64,000 nt of DNA from positions 3,472,001-3,536,000 of the forward strand of contig NZ_CP082923.1 in NCBI RefSeq assembly GCF_019931575.1. The letters run 5' to 3'. Shown one piece after another: positions 9,087 to 17,504 of this stretch; position 1 is the stretch's first letter, and each line of letters starts with the position of its first letter. A program made the position numbers and the translations under genes. The notes under the pieces were generated by a model. The model did not search any database and was not told where the DNA came from. It saw nothing but the letters and a program-made list of their open reading frames with translations. This DNA comes from Caulobacter segnis. GTDB taxonomy: Bacteria; Pseudomonadota; Alphaproteobacteria; Caulobacterales; Caulobacteraceae.

Positions 9087-10099
9087 CCCCCCGGACGACT
9101 GGCGGACCCACGCGCCACCAGCTCGAAATCGGCCCAGCGCCGGGTCTCTCCGGCCCCGCCAGCGATCACCAGCGCGACGGCCGCCTCGGCAAAGGCCTCC
9201 AGCGGCTGGCGGATGGTGGTCAACTCGGGCCAGACCATCCGCGCGGCGTTGCTGTCGTCGAACCCGGCCACCGACACGTCCCTCGGCGTCTCAAGACCCA
9301 GCTCGGCCGCCGCCGCGATCACCCCAAGCGCCGTCAGGTCGTTGGCCGCGAAGATCGCCGTCGGACGGTCCTCCGCGCGGGCCAGGAGGCGCAGCCCGCC
9401 GGCGCGCCCAGAGGCGAAGGTGAAGTTGCCCGGCGCCAGGCGATGGCGCGCCGGCGCCAGTCCCGCCTGGGCCATCGCCTCCCGGAAACCCTCGAGGCGA
9501 AGCGCGCTGGCGCCGTGATCAGGGTGGCCCTCGATGAAGGCGATGTCGGTGTGTCCGAGGTCCAGCAGATGCCGGGTCATGGCGAAGGCGGCCGCCTTGT
9601 CGTCCATGCGCACCCACCATCCCTGGTCGGTGCGCACGGTGGGCGCGATCCGCACCACGGGGACGTCGCGTCCCTCAAGCGCCGCCGCGTGGTCGCAGAG
9701 CGGCGGCAACACCAGAAGCCCTTCCGGCGCCAGGGCCAGGGCCGCGTCGATCGCCTTGACCAGGCTCTCGTCGTCGCGTGCGGCCTCGATCGCCAGGTTG
9801 TAGCCATGCGCGCGGCAGGCGCGCACGGCGGCGGCCTGGACGGTGGCCATATAGTCGAAGTTCTGACGGAAGGCGCCGTCGGGCGCCATGCTGATCAGCA
9901 CGATCATGCGCGACCCTGCCCCGCTCAACCCCCGGGCCGAGATATTGGGCGTGTAGCCCAGCTGGTCGACGGCCGCCTGGACCCGGACGCGCAGGGCTTC
10001 CCGGACCCCGGGTTCGCGATTGAGCACGCGCGCCACGGTCTTGAACGAGACCTGTGCGGCGAGCGCCACGTCCTTGATGGTCGGCGGGCGAGCGGACAT
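9083..10099 (-). CDS. LacI-family transcriptional regulator (second)
   Basis: The 338-residue protein has an N-terminal HTH (TIKDVALAAQVSFKTVARVL, about residues 7-26) and a periplasmic-binding-like effector domain. It converges on the first lacI gene with a 4-bp overlap. It lies downstream of the TonB-dependent receptor on the same strand, separated from it by a hairpin. The two LacI proteins are paralogues rather than close copies, so they may sense different ligands. Which of them binds the palindromes at 7934, 13272 and 13325 cannot be told from sequence alone. Confidence 0.88.
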   Translation of the reverse strand: MSARPPTIKDVALAAQVSFKTVARVLNREPGVREALRVRVQAAVDQLGYTPNISARGLSGAGSRMIVLISMAPDGAFRQNFDYMATVQAAAVRACRAHGYNLAIEAARDDESLVKAIDAALALAPEGLLVLPPLCDHAAALEGRDVPVVRIAPTVRTDQGWWVRMDDKAAAFAMTRHLLDLGHTDIAFIEGHPDHGASALRLEGFREAMAQAGLAPARHRLAPGNFTFASGRAGGLRLLARAEDRPTAIFAANDLTALGVIAAAAELGLETPRDVSVAGFDDSNAARMVWPELTTIRQPLEAFAEAAVALVIAGGAGETRRWADFELVARGSASRPGG

Positions 10100-10151
10100 G
10101 CCCCTGGTTACGTCGGCGGGAACGATCCGTCCACGCCTCTCGCCAGGCGCG

Positions 10152-10182
10152 CCCGCCGCCGGCCTTTCGGGCCAGCGGCGGG
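10152..10182 (-). terminator. Hairpin after the TonB-dependent receptor gene
   Basis: Arms CCCGCCGC (10152-10159) and GCGGCGGG (10175-10182) pair, then one mismatch, then GGCC/GGCC around a TTTCG loop: a 12-bp GC-rich stem. It lies 26 bp downstream of the receptor stop codon. No T run follows, so this is a probable but weak intrinsic terminator. Confidence 0.5.
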
Positions 10183-10207
10183 GCCGTCGACGCGGTCGTT
10201 CGAGGGA

Positions 10208-13090
10208 TCAGAACGATTTCGTGACCTGCAGCGACCAGACCCGGCCCAGCACGTTGTGGACGTTGCCGTCGAAGGCGCTGCCCGTGGTCAGCACCACCGG
10301 CGGATCCTTGTCGGCGACGTTCTGGAGGTTCAGCGAGGCGCGGACGCCCTTCAGCCACGTCGGCCCGGCCGTCTCCGGGACCATGTAGCTCAGGCCCAGA
10401 TCGAAGGTCGTCCAGCTGGGCACCTTGCTCTTGCCGACCACGACGCCGCCGACGGCGAGCGGCACCGAGTTGGTGTAGTCGCCCGTATAGTTGACGAACA
10501 GGTTGGCGCTCCACGGCCCCTTGTTCCAACCAAGGTTGGCGCGGCCGCGCAGGCTGATCGGGTAGTAGAGCTCGTCCAGGCGGTCGATCTCCGCCACGTT
10601 CGGCGAGGCCTGCACCTTGTTGTGCAGGATCTTGGTCACCGACGCGCCCACGTTCCAGCGGCCGGCGGCGGTCTCGAACAAGTAGCTGGCCTGCAGGTCG
10701 ACGCCGTCCTGGACCGTCGAGGCCAGGTTGGTCTTGCGCGCGTCCAGGATCACGTTGACCTGGCAGTAGGTGCCCACGACCGGCACGACATAGTCGGCGA
10801 TGCGGCCCGCCAGATAATCACGCAGCACCGGATCGTAGGTCGCGGTGTTGCCGGGCACGCAGCTCGCGGGGTTGTGGATCGGCGTAATGTACTTGGCGAA
10901 CGCCGCGCGGTTGGCGGCGCTGGCCAGGTACAGGTCGCGGTTCGGGCTCGAGATCTGGTTTTGGTAGTCGATCTTGTAGTAGGTGCCCGAGATCTTCAGG
11001 CCGCGCACGGACGGCGGCGAGAAATCGAAGCCCACCGACAGGGTGTCGGCGGTCTCCGGCTGCAGATCAGCGTTGTTGCCCAGATAGACCAGCGCGCTGG
11101 TGAAGCCGGGGAACAGGTTGCCGATGTTGCTGTCGCCGGAATTGTTGGCCGTCGGCACGCCCACCAGCTCGGCCGAGAACACCACCGGGCTCTTGTCCGT
11201 CAGGGTCGGCGCGCGGAACGACTTGCCGGCCGAGCCGCGGAACGACAGGGCGTCGTTGACGGCCCAGGTCAGGCCGATCTTGGGGTTGGTGGTGCCGCCG
11301 AAGTCGGAATAGTGGTCGTAGCGGGCAGCCACGTCCACCGCCAGGGACTGGACCAGCGGCAGGGCGTTGCCCGAGCCGAAGATCGGCACGTAGAGCTCGG
11401 CGAACAGCGACTTCACCTTGCGGCGCTCGTCGGAGACGTTGTCGATGCCGAAGACGTTGGTCGCGCCGCGGTTGGCCCCGTTGGTCAGGGTCTCGTGCTG
11501 GCGCGAATACTCGCCGCCGAGGGCCGCGCGCACCGTGCCGCCCGGCAGGCTGAACAGCGGGCCGTTAAACTTGATGACCGCGTCGTCCATGATGTTGCGG
11601 CTGAACTGGACGTTCGAGCCGGTGAAGCTGGCGATCTGCGACTGGCTGAGCCCTCCCGTGCTGAAGGGGTTCAGCGTGCCGGCGTTCACCTGGGCGGCGA
11701 CGGCGTCGAGATTGACGTTCTTGCCGATGTTGCAGATGCCGCAGGTCCGATCCGCGCCATTGGTATAGTAGACCTCGCCCTTCCACCCGGCGACCGGCAG
11801 GTTGGCGCTCAGGCCGATGGTCTGGGTGTAGGCCTTGTCGGGATTGGTCGTCTCGGTCAGGCCGATGTAGCGATGGAAGTTGAGATCGAAGGTCTCGCCG
11901 CCGCCGGGGCAGGTCGTCGAGGCCGAACCCGGCGTGCCGGCCACGCCCGAGACGTAGTACGGCGTGCCCGCGCAGACGTTGATGCTGCTGCCGGTGTTGG
12001 GGTCGTACTGGTAGGTCGAGGTCTTCCGATGGGTGTAAAAGCCCTCGTAGTAGATCGACACCCAGTCGTTGAGCTCCTGGTTGAAGAACAGGGCCAGCTG
12101 GCGACGTTTCACGTCCGGCAGGTAGTCGTTGTAGTCCGCCGTATCGACCAGGTTGGTCGCGGTCAGCTGGCTGGCCGTGGGGTTGCGACCGGCGTTGGTC
12201 GGCAGGCCGTAATAGGTGTAGGTCGTGCCCGAGGCGCCGTTCTGGCTAACCACCAGGTTGCCCACCCCACCCGACGAGATCGCCCCGTTCAGCTGGCGAT
12301 TGTCCTCGCCGCCGAAGCGCCGCAGGTCCTGCATCAGGTACGGGCTTTCCGACCGCTTGCCGCGCGTGCGGTGCATGACGTCGGCGGTCAGGATGACGTT
12401 GCCGTGGCCCAGGCGATTGTCCCACTGCCGGCCGATGGTGAACGAGCCGCCGACCTCGGTCGAGAAGCGGTGGGTGGTGGCGCGGGCGGTGGCCTCGGCG
12501 CCATCGAAGTTCTTGCGCAGCACGTAGTTGATGACGCCGCTGACGGCGTCCGCGCCGTAGATGGCCGAGGCGCCGTCGGCGATGACGTCGACCCGCTCCA
12601 GCGCCGCGATCGGCACTTGAATCGCTTCGGTATAGGCGTCGGAGGCGCCGCTGGGGGCGATCCGGCGGCCGTCGACCAGGGTCAGGGTGGCGCCGTAGCC
12701 GATACCGCGGATGTTCACCGCCGTGCCCTGGGTGGAGTTACCGCCGTAGCCGGTGGTGCCGCCCTCGCGATAGTTCTGCCCCGCGCCGCCGGCGTTCGGC
12801 GTGCTCTGGATCTGCGGGATCGATTTCAGGACCTGATGGATGTCGGTCAGGCCCGTGGCCTTGATGTCGTCGGCGGTCATGGTGACCGTCTCGCTGCCGA
12901 CGGCCTTCACCCCGGCGATGTTCGTGCCGGTGGCGACGACAACGACCTCTTCGACGGTGCTGTCGTTATTTTCCTTGGCCTTTTCAGCCTGGGCGAAGGC
13001 CTGGCCCGCGGTCGCGAGACCGATCGCCAGCACCGAAGCGCCCGCTGTCAGGCGGCGTGCGACGCCGCTCCGATCTGAGAAAAACACCAT
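10208..13090 (-). CDS. TonB-dependent receptor
   Basis: The start at 13090 follows an AAGGGGAG-type ribosome site and gives a signal peptide ending GQAFAQ; the frame is open upstream. The mature protein of the 960-residue product has a TonB-box-like EEVVVVATGTN, a plug domain (DIHQVLKSIPQIQ, then VNIRGIG and LVDGRR) and a long beta-barrel ending in a terminal Phe. It would bring oligosaccharides or aromatic glycosides across the outer membrane using the proton-motive force. Two LacI-type palindromes lie 180-250 bp upstream, tying it to the catabolic island. The plug follows the TonB box directly, with no extra signalling domain. Confidence 0.92.
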   Translation of the reverse strand: MVFFSDRSGVARRLTAGASVLAIGLATAGQAFAQAEKAKENNDSTVEEVVVVATGTNIAGVKAVGSETVTMTADDIKATGLTDIHQVLKSIPQIQSTPNAGGAGQNYREGGTTGYGGNSTQGTAVNIRGIGYGATLTLVDGRRIAPSGASDAYTEAIQVPIAALERVDVIADGASAIYGADAVSGVINYVLRKNFDGAEATARATTHRFSTEVGGSFTIGRQWDNRLGHGNVILTADVMHRTRGKRSESPYLMQDLRRFGGEDNRQLNGAISSGGVGNLVVSQNGASGTTYTYYGLPTNAGRNPTASQLTATNLVDTADYNDYLPDVKRRQLALFFNQELNDWVSIYYEGFYTHRKTSTYQYDPNTGSSINVCAGTPYYVSGVAGTPGSASTTCPGGGETFDLNFHRYIGLTETTNPDKAYTQTIGLSANLPVAGWKGEVYYTNGADRTCGICNIGKNVNLDAVAAQVNAGTLNPFSTGGLSQSQIASFTGSNVQFSRNIMDDAVIKFNGPLFSLPGGTVRAALGGEYSRQHETLTNGANRGATNVFGIDNVSDERRKVKSLFAELYVPIFGSGNALPLVQSLAVDVAARYDHYSDFGGTTNPKIGLTWAVNDALSFRGSAGKSFRAPTLTDKSPVVFSAELVGVPTANNSGDSNIGNLFPGFTSALVYLGNNADLQPETADTLSVGFDFSPPSVRGLKISGTYYKIDYQNQISSPNRDLYLASAANRAAFAKYITPIHNPASCVPGNTATYDPVLRDYLAGRIADYVVPVVGTYCQVNVILDARKTNLASTVQDGVDLQASYLFETAAGRWNVGASVTKILHNKVQASPNVAEIDRLDELYYPISLRGRANLGWNKGPWSANLFVNYTGDYTNSVPLAVGGVVVGKSKVPSWTTFDLGLSYMVPETAGPTWLKGVRASLNLQNVADKDPPVVLTTGSAFDGNVHNVLGRVWSLQVTKSF

Positions 13091-13271
13091 TCCACTCCCC
13101 TTCCTTATGTTTCTCACCCCTCGGCCGGCGCTAACGCGCACGGCCGCCGTCGCGGGCCCCAGAGGGACCCGACGCAGTCTCGGTCGGCGTGGAAAGCTCC
13201 TGGACTTTCTCACTCCCTAGACGCCGGGGCATTCTGACGAGCCCTCGGCGGGTCATTCCGACGATGCGAAA

Positions 13272-13285
13272 TGACAACGTTCACA
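13272..13285. promoter_or_regulatory. LacI-family operator, copy 2
   Basis: TGACAACGTTCACA keeps the left half and centre of the motif seen at 7934 and 13325 but is degenerate on the right. Its centre is 53 bp from that of copy 3, about five helical turns, so two dimers would lie on the same DNA face. Confidence 0.5.
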
Positions 13286-13324
13286 TCAGAAGGCGGACCT
13301 CTCGACGAGAGATCCCAATCTGAA

Positions 13325-13338
13325 TGACAACGTTATCA
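13325..13338. promoter_or_regulatory. LacI-family operator, copy 3
   Basis: TGACAACGTTATCA is a near-perfect palindrome and is the reverse complement of the copy at 7934 (TGATAACGTTGTCA), so the two sites are identical. It lies between the receptor gene and the tannase-family gene and could control both. Confidence 0.65.
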
Positions 13339-13516
13339 CAAGCTTGACGCGACAATGCACCAAGTCAAGAACAATTTGCGGGGTGTACAATCACCGAAGC
13401 CGCGCAGTCCTCCCGCACGGCGATCCATTCAGCGGCGCTATCAGACCATCAGTTTTCTCGATTGGCGCGGCCGGGCCCCGACTGGCTCACTCACCCGAGG
13501 ATCGGGGAGACGGGCG

Positions 13517-15079
13517 TTGCATGAGTTGGGACTTCTGCTGGGCGCGGGGACGCTGGCCATCGCCGCCTTCGCCGCCGCCCCGGCCGCCGCCACGCCGTGC
13601 GAGGGCTTCGCGCCGCCGCGACCGAGCCGCACCGTGCTGGAGACGATCGCCGCCGAGCCAGACGATCCCGTCGCCTGCCGCATCGTCGGCCGCCCCGAGC
13701 CCCACGCGGGTTCGCGGATCGGCTTCGAGGTGTGGACGCCCCGCGCCGCCTGGAACGGCCGCCTTCTGATGCTGGGCAACGGCGGCTACGCCTCCGCCCT
13801 GCCCCGAGGCCAGATGCAGGCCTACGCCGCCGCCGGCTATGTGGTCGTCGCCACCGACACGGGCCATGCCGGCGACGGCCCCGACTTCGCGCGTGAGCGT
13901 CCGCAGGCCATCGCCGACTGGGCCGAGCACGCGGTCCACGAGTCCATCGCCCAGGCCAAGGCGATCACCGCCGCCTACTATGGCCGCCCCGCCGCCCATG
14001 CCTATTTCCAGGGCTGCTCGACCGGCGGTCACCAGGCGCTGATGGAGGTCCAGCGCCATCCCGACGACTTCGACGGCGTCGTGGCCGGCGCGCCTGGCGC
14101 CAACCGCACCCGACTCAACATCGGCTTCCTCTGGCAGTTCGTTCAGAACCACACCCGCGACGCCGAACCGCGCCTGATCCTGCCGGCCAGCAAGCTGCCG
14201 ATGATCCGCGACTCGGCCCTCGCCGCCTGTCGCGGGCGCAACGGCGATCCGGACATCGGGGGCCTGCCCTCGGACCCGTATCTGAACGCGCCCCTGACCT
14301 GCGGCTTCGACCCGGCCGCGCTGGCGTGCGCGGACCAGGACCGCCCCGACTGCTTGACACGGGACCAGGCAGCGGCGCTCGAGGCGATGTACGCCGGGGC
14401 GCGCGATCCCCGCACCGGCCAGCGGCTCTATGTCGGCTGGCCGCGCGGCAGCGAGGCCTCAGCCGGCGGCTTTGGCGGCTGGAACCTCTACTGGGCCGAT
14501 CCAGCCAAGCCCAGCGAGCCGGCGCGCTCGGACTTCTGGCGTTACTGGGCCGGGTTAGGCGAGGGCTGGGACTGGCGGACCTTCGACTTCGATCGTGACG
14601 CGACCCAGGCCCTGGCGCGCCTGTCGAAGACGATCGACGCCGTCGACCCCGACCTGGAGGCCTTCCGCCGGCGCGGCGGCAAGCTGATCCAGTGGCATGG
14701 CGCGGCCGATCCCGTCGTGCCATTCGAGGATTCGATCGCCTACTACCAGCGCGCCGACGCAGACCAGGCGCGGCGGGGCCATCATGTCGAGGATTTCTAT
14801 CGCCTGTTCATCGCGCCGGGCGTGGAACATTGCCAGGGCGGCCTGGGCCCCGCGCCGATCGACCTGCAGGCCCGCATCGAGGCTTGGGTCGAGCAGGACG
14901 TCCCGCCCCCACGCCTGGAGGCCCGGCGCGCCACCGGCGGCGTGAAGGGCGGCGGCTTTGGCCGTCCGCTGTGCCCGTTCCCGGAGGTCGCCATCCACGA
15001 CGGGACCGGATCGCCCGACCGCGCCGAGAGCTTCCAGTGCCGCCGCCCGGTTCGTCGCCCCGCCACGCCAGGAGCCTGA
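13517..15079 (+). CDS. Tannase/feruloyl esterase family protein, secreted
   Basis: A TTG start at 13517 is chosen: GGGGAGA lies 7 bases upstream and the protein then begins with a signal peptide (residues 1-26, ending AAA). The longer open frame has no leader. The 520-residue product is a PF07519 enzyme with the CS-D-HC pattern typical of fungal and bacterial tannases and feruloyl esterases: GCSTGG (Cys167-Ser168), HGAADPVVPF for the Asp, and GVEHCQGG for the His-Cys pair. It would release ferulate or p-coumarate from esters, feeding the adjacent fcs-ech-vdh operon, with which it converges 15 bp away. Confidence 0.83.
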   Translation: MHELGLLLGAGTLAIAAFAAAPAAATPCEGFAPPRPSRTVLETIAAEPDDPVACRIVGRPEPHAGSRIGFEVWTPRAAWNGRLLMLGNGGYASALPRGQMQAYAAAGYVVVATDTGHAGDGPDFARERPQAIADWAEHAVHESIAQAKAITAAYYGRPAAHAYFQGCSTGGHQALMEVQRHPDDFDGVVAGAPGANRTRLNIGFLWQFVQNHTRDAEPRLILPASKLPMIRDSALAACRGRNGDPDIGGLPSDPYLNAPLTCGFDPAALACADQDRPDCLTRDQAAALEAMYAGARDPRTGQRLYVGWPRGSEASAGGFGGWNLYWADPAKPSEPARSDFWRYWAGLGEGWDWRTFDFDRDATQALARLSKTIDAVDPDLEAFRRRGGKLIQWHGAADPVVPFEDSIAYYQRADADQARRGHHVEDFYRLFIAPGVEHCQGGLGPAPIDLQARIEAWVEQDVPPPRLEARRATGGVKGGGFGRPLCPFPEVAIHDGTGSPDRAESFQCRRPVRRPATPGA

Positions 15080-15094
15080 CGCGATCGGGCCCGC

Positions 15095-16585
15095 TCACGA
15101 CGCCGCACGCTCGCGCAGCATCGCTTTCAACAGGCCCTTCTGAATCTTGCCCGTCCCGGTGCGCGGCAGCGCCGTGACCACGCAGGTCTCCTTCGGCAGC
15201 TTGTAGCGGGCCAGGCGCGGCTCCAGGTGCGCGATGATCTCGGCGTGGACGACCAGGGCGCCGGGCCTGGCCACGACGACCAGGCAGCCCACCTCGCCCC
15301 AGCGGGCGTCGGGCATGCCGACCACGGCGCATTCGGCGATGTGAGGGTGATCGGCCAGGGCGGCCTCGATCTCGGCCGGATAGACGTTCTCGCCGCCCGA
15401 GATGAACATGTCCTTCTTGCGGTCGATCAGCCAGTGGAAGCCATCCTCGTCGCACACGGCGATGTCGCCGGTGTGGAACCAGCCGCCCTCGTTGAAGGCC
15501 GCACGCGTCTCGGCCGGGCGACGCCAATAGGCCGAGAACACGTTCTCGCCCTTCAGCAGCAGTTCGCCGGGCTGGCCGGGTTCGCACGCCGCTCCCTCGG
15601 CGTCGACGATGCGCGAGGCCACGCCGGGCATGGCCACGCCCGCCGAACCGGCGCGGGCGGCGATCGCGTCGCGGTCGACCGGCATGCCGAACACGGTGCC
15701 AGCCTCGCTCATGCCGAAGCCGTCGACGATGGGCACGCCGTCGTCCAGCCAGGCGCGGATGTCGGCGGCCGGATGCGGCGCGCCGCCGGTGAAGATCGCC
15801 GTCAGTCCGCCCAGCCGCTCGGGCGCGAAGCTCGGTTGGGCCCGCAGCGCCGCGGCCATCTGCGGGACGCAGAAATAGTGGCTGACCGCCAGGGCCGGGT
15901 CCTCCATGCGCCGCAGCGTCCGTGCCGGGTCGAAGCCGTCCGAGACCAGGAACGCCCCGCCGTGCAGCAGCGGCGGTCGGATCGTGGTGATCAGGCCGAT
16001 GATGTGGAACATCGGCGCGTCGTTCAGGAACACGCTGTCATGGGTCACCCGCCCCAGGCGGCCGAAATTGATCGCGGTCTGGTCCAGGTTCCGCTCGCTC
16101 AGCAGCACGCCTTTGGGCCGGCCCGAGGTGCCCGAGGTGTAGAGGATCAAGGACGGGCGGCCGCGATCGATGGGGTTGGTCGCCAGCGGCTGACCCTGCT
16201 CTAGCGCCTCGGCCAGTTCAGCGATGGGCGCGCCGACGACGCCTGCCCGCGCCAGCTCGGCGTCGCCGAACACCAGGCGCGGCTCGGCGTCCTCGACCAG
16301 GTCCCGGATCTCCGCCGGACTCAGCCGCCAGTTCAGCGGCACGTAGATCAGCCCCGCCCGCGCGCAGGCCAGGTGCAGCACGGCCAGGTCGACGCTGTTG
16401 CGCGCCAGGCTGGCCACGCGGTCGCCCGGTCGGCAGCCATAGTCGGTCAGCAGCCGCACGCAGCGCCCCACCGCCAGGTCCAAGGCCGCATAGGTCCAGC
16501 GCCGCCCGCTCGCCAGGTCGACGGCGGCCAGGCGGGTCGGCTGAAGGCGGGCCTGCAGGCCCAGATGGTCGACTGAAGCGCTCAT
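15095..16585 (-). CDS. fcs: Acyl-CoA ligase, probable feruloyl/p-coumaroyl-CoA synthetase
   Basis: The 496-residue protein is an AMP-forming ligase with the P-loop LILYTSGTSGRPKG at residues 147-160 and a C-terminal LPRTGTGKIQKGLLK carrying the catalytic Lys. It would convert ferulate or p-coumarate plus CoA and ATP to the CoA thioester in the cytoplasm. Assignment as hydroxycinnamoyl-CoA synthetase rests on its place directly downstream of the hydratase-lyase and vanillin dehydrogenase genes. The start follows AGGGGAGGAA. It is shorter than the roughly 600-residue Fcs of some pseudomonads but normal for class-I acyl-CoA synthetases. Confidence 0.8.
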   Translation of the reverse strand: MSASVDHLGLQARLQPTRLAAVDLASGRRWTYAALDLAVGRCVRLLTDYGCRPGDRVASLARNSVDLAVLHLACARAGLIYVPLNWRLSPAEIRDLVEDAEPRLVFGDAELARAGVVGAPIAELAEALEQGQPLATNPIDRGRPSLILYTSGTSGRPKGVLLSERNLDQTAINFGRLGRVTHDSVFLNDAPMFHIIGLITTIRPPLLHGGAFLVSDGFDPARTLRRMEDPALAVSHYFCVPQMAAALRAQPSFAPERLGGLTAIFTGGAPHPAADIRAWLDDGVPIVDGFGMSEAGTVFGMPVDRDAIAARAGSAGVAMPGVASRIVDAEGAACEPGQPGELLLKGENVFSAYWRRPAETRAAFNEGGWFHTGDIAVCDEDGFHWLIDRKKDMFISGGENVYPAEIEAALADHPHIAECAVVGMPDARWGEVGCLVVVARPGALVVHAEIIAHLEPRLARYKLPKETCVVTALPRTGTGKIQKGLLKAMLRERAAS

Positions 16586-16628
16586 TTCCTCCCCTTTTTT
16601 ATGGTTGGCGCCGACGGTCGATAGGGTC

Positions 16629-17459
16629 CTAGCCGGGGCTGGCGGCCACGTCGTAACTCCCCAGACCCGGCTTGTAGGTCTTGTCGTCGATGAACTGCTT
16701 GATGCCTTCCTTGCGGCCGTCGTTGTCGAACGAATTGGCCGCCTCCTGCGCCCGGACCAGATAGTCCTCAGCGTTATCGTAGGTCATTTCGCCCACGCGC
16801 CGGATGGCGTCCTTGGTCGCCTTCAAGGCCACGGGGTTCTTCTTGAGCAGGACGTTGGCCACCTCGGTCACGCGGTCCTTCAGGCGCTCCAGCGGCACGG
16901 CCTCGTTGACCAGCTTCCACTCGGCGGCCTTCTTGCCGTCGATGTTCTCGCCCATCAGCGCGTGGTACATCGCGTCGCGCATCGACAGGAGCTCGACGGC
17001 CACCTTGGTCGCGCCGCCGCCCGGCAGGATGCCCCAGTTGATTTCCGACAGGCCGAACTGCGCCTCCTCGGCGGCGAAGGCCAGGTCGCAGGCGAACAGC
17101 GGGCCATAGCCGCCGCCGAAGCACCAGCCGTTGACCATGGCGATGGTCGGTTTGTTGTACCAGCGCAGGCGACGCCACCAGCCGTAGGACTCGCGCTGGG
17201 CCTGGCGCACCGCGCCCAGGCCCTTGGCTTCGGTCTCGCGGAAATACTCCTTCAGATCCATGCCGGCCGACCAGGCCGTGCCCTCGCCGGTCAGGACCAG
17301 GACGCCGACGTCGTCTCGATATTCCAGCGCGTCCAGCACCTCCATCATCCGCTGGTTCAGGCGTGGGCTCATGCAGTTGCGCTTTTCGGGCCGGTTGAAC
17401 TTCACCCAGGCGATCCGATTCTCGACGGTGAAGGTGGCGGTGTTGTTGACCTCGGTCAT
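16629..17459 (-). CDS. ech: p-Hydroxycinnamoyl-CoA hydratase/lyase (feruloyl-CoA to vanillin)
   Basis: The 276-residue crotonase-fold enzyme closely resembles HCHL of Pseudomonas. It has MDLKEYFRE (Tyr72, matching the HCHL substrate-binding Tyr), TIAMVNGWCFGGG (105-117) for the oxyanion hole, and FGLSEINWGI with Glu139 as the catalytic acid. A FLDDK-like FIDDKTYKPGL follows near the C-terminus. It hydrates feruloyl- or p-coumaroyl-CoA and then cleaves the product to vanillin or 4-hydroxybenzaldehyde plus acetyl-CoA. It is 43 bp upstream of fcs and 45 bp downstream of vdh in one operon. Confidence 0.93.
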   Translation of the reverse strand: MTEVNNTATFTVENRIAWVKFNRPEKRNCMSPRLNQRMMEVLDALEYRDDVGVLVLTGEGTAWSAGMDLKEYFRETEAKGLGAVRQAQRESYGWWRRLRWYNKPTIAMVNGWCFGGGYGPLFACDLAFAAEEAQFGLSEINWGILPGGGATKVAVELLSMRDAMYHALMGENIDGKKAAEWKLVNEAVPLERLKDRVTEVANVLLKKNPVALKATKDAIRRVGEMTYDNAEDYLVRAQEAANSFDNDGRKEGIKQFIDDKTYKPGLGSYDVAASPG

Positions 17460-17504
17460 TCTCGATCTTTCTTGGGAGCTCGGGAGCCGGCTTCGCCGGC
17501 CGGG

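Larger units (their letters stand above)
13091..13516. other. Divergent control region between TonB-dependent receptor and tannase genes
   Basis: This 426-bp non-coding stretch holds the receptor's ribosome site, two LacI-type palindromes (13272, 13325) and, at 13386-13391, a TACAAT that could be a -10 box for the rightward esterase gene. No convincing -35 was found for either direction. The central part (13260-13400) has clearly lower GC than its surroundings. Confidence 0.6.

Noticed and set aside
8765..13078. A 1437-codon open frame on the plus strand opposite the TonB-dependent receptor
   Set aside because: It runs antisense to clear lacI and receptor genes, is rich in Arg/Gly/Asp/His as expected for a GC-rich shadow frame, and has no domain or ribosome site.
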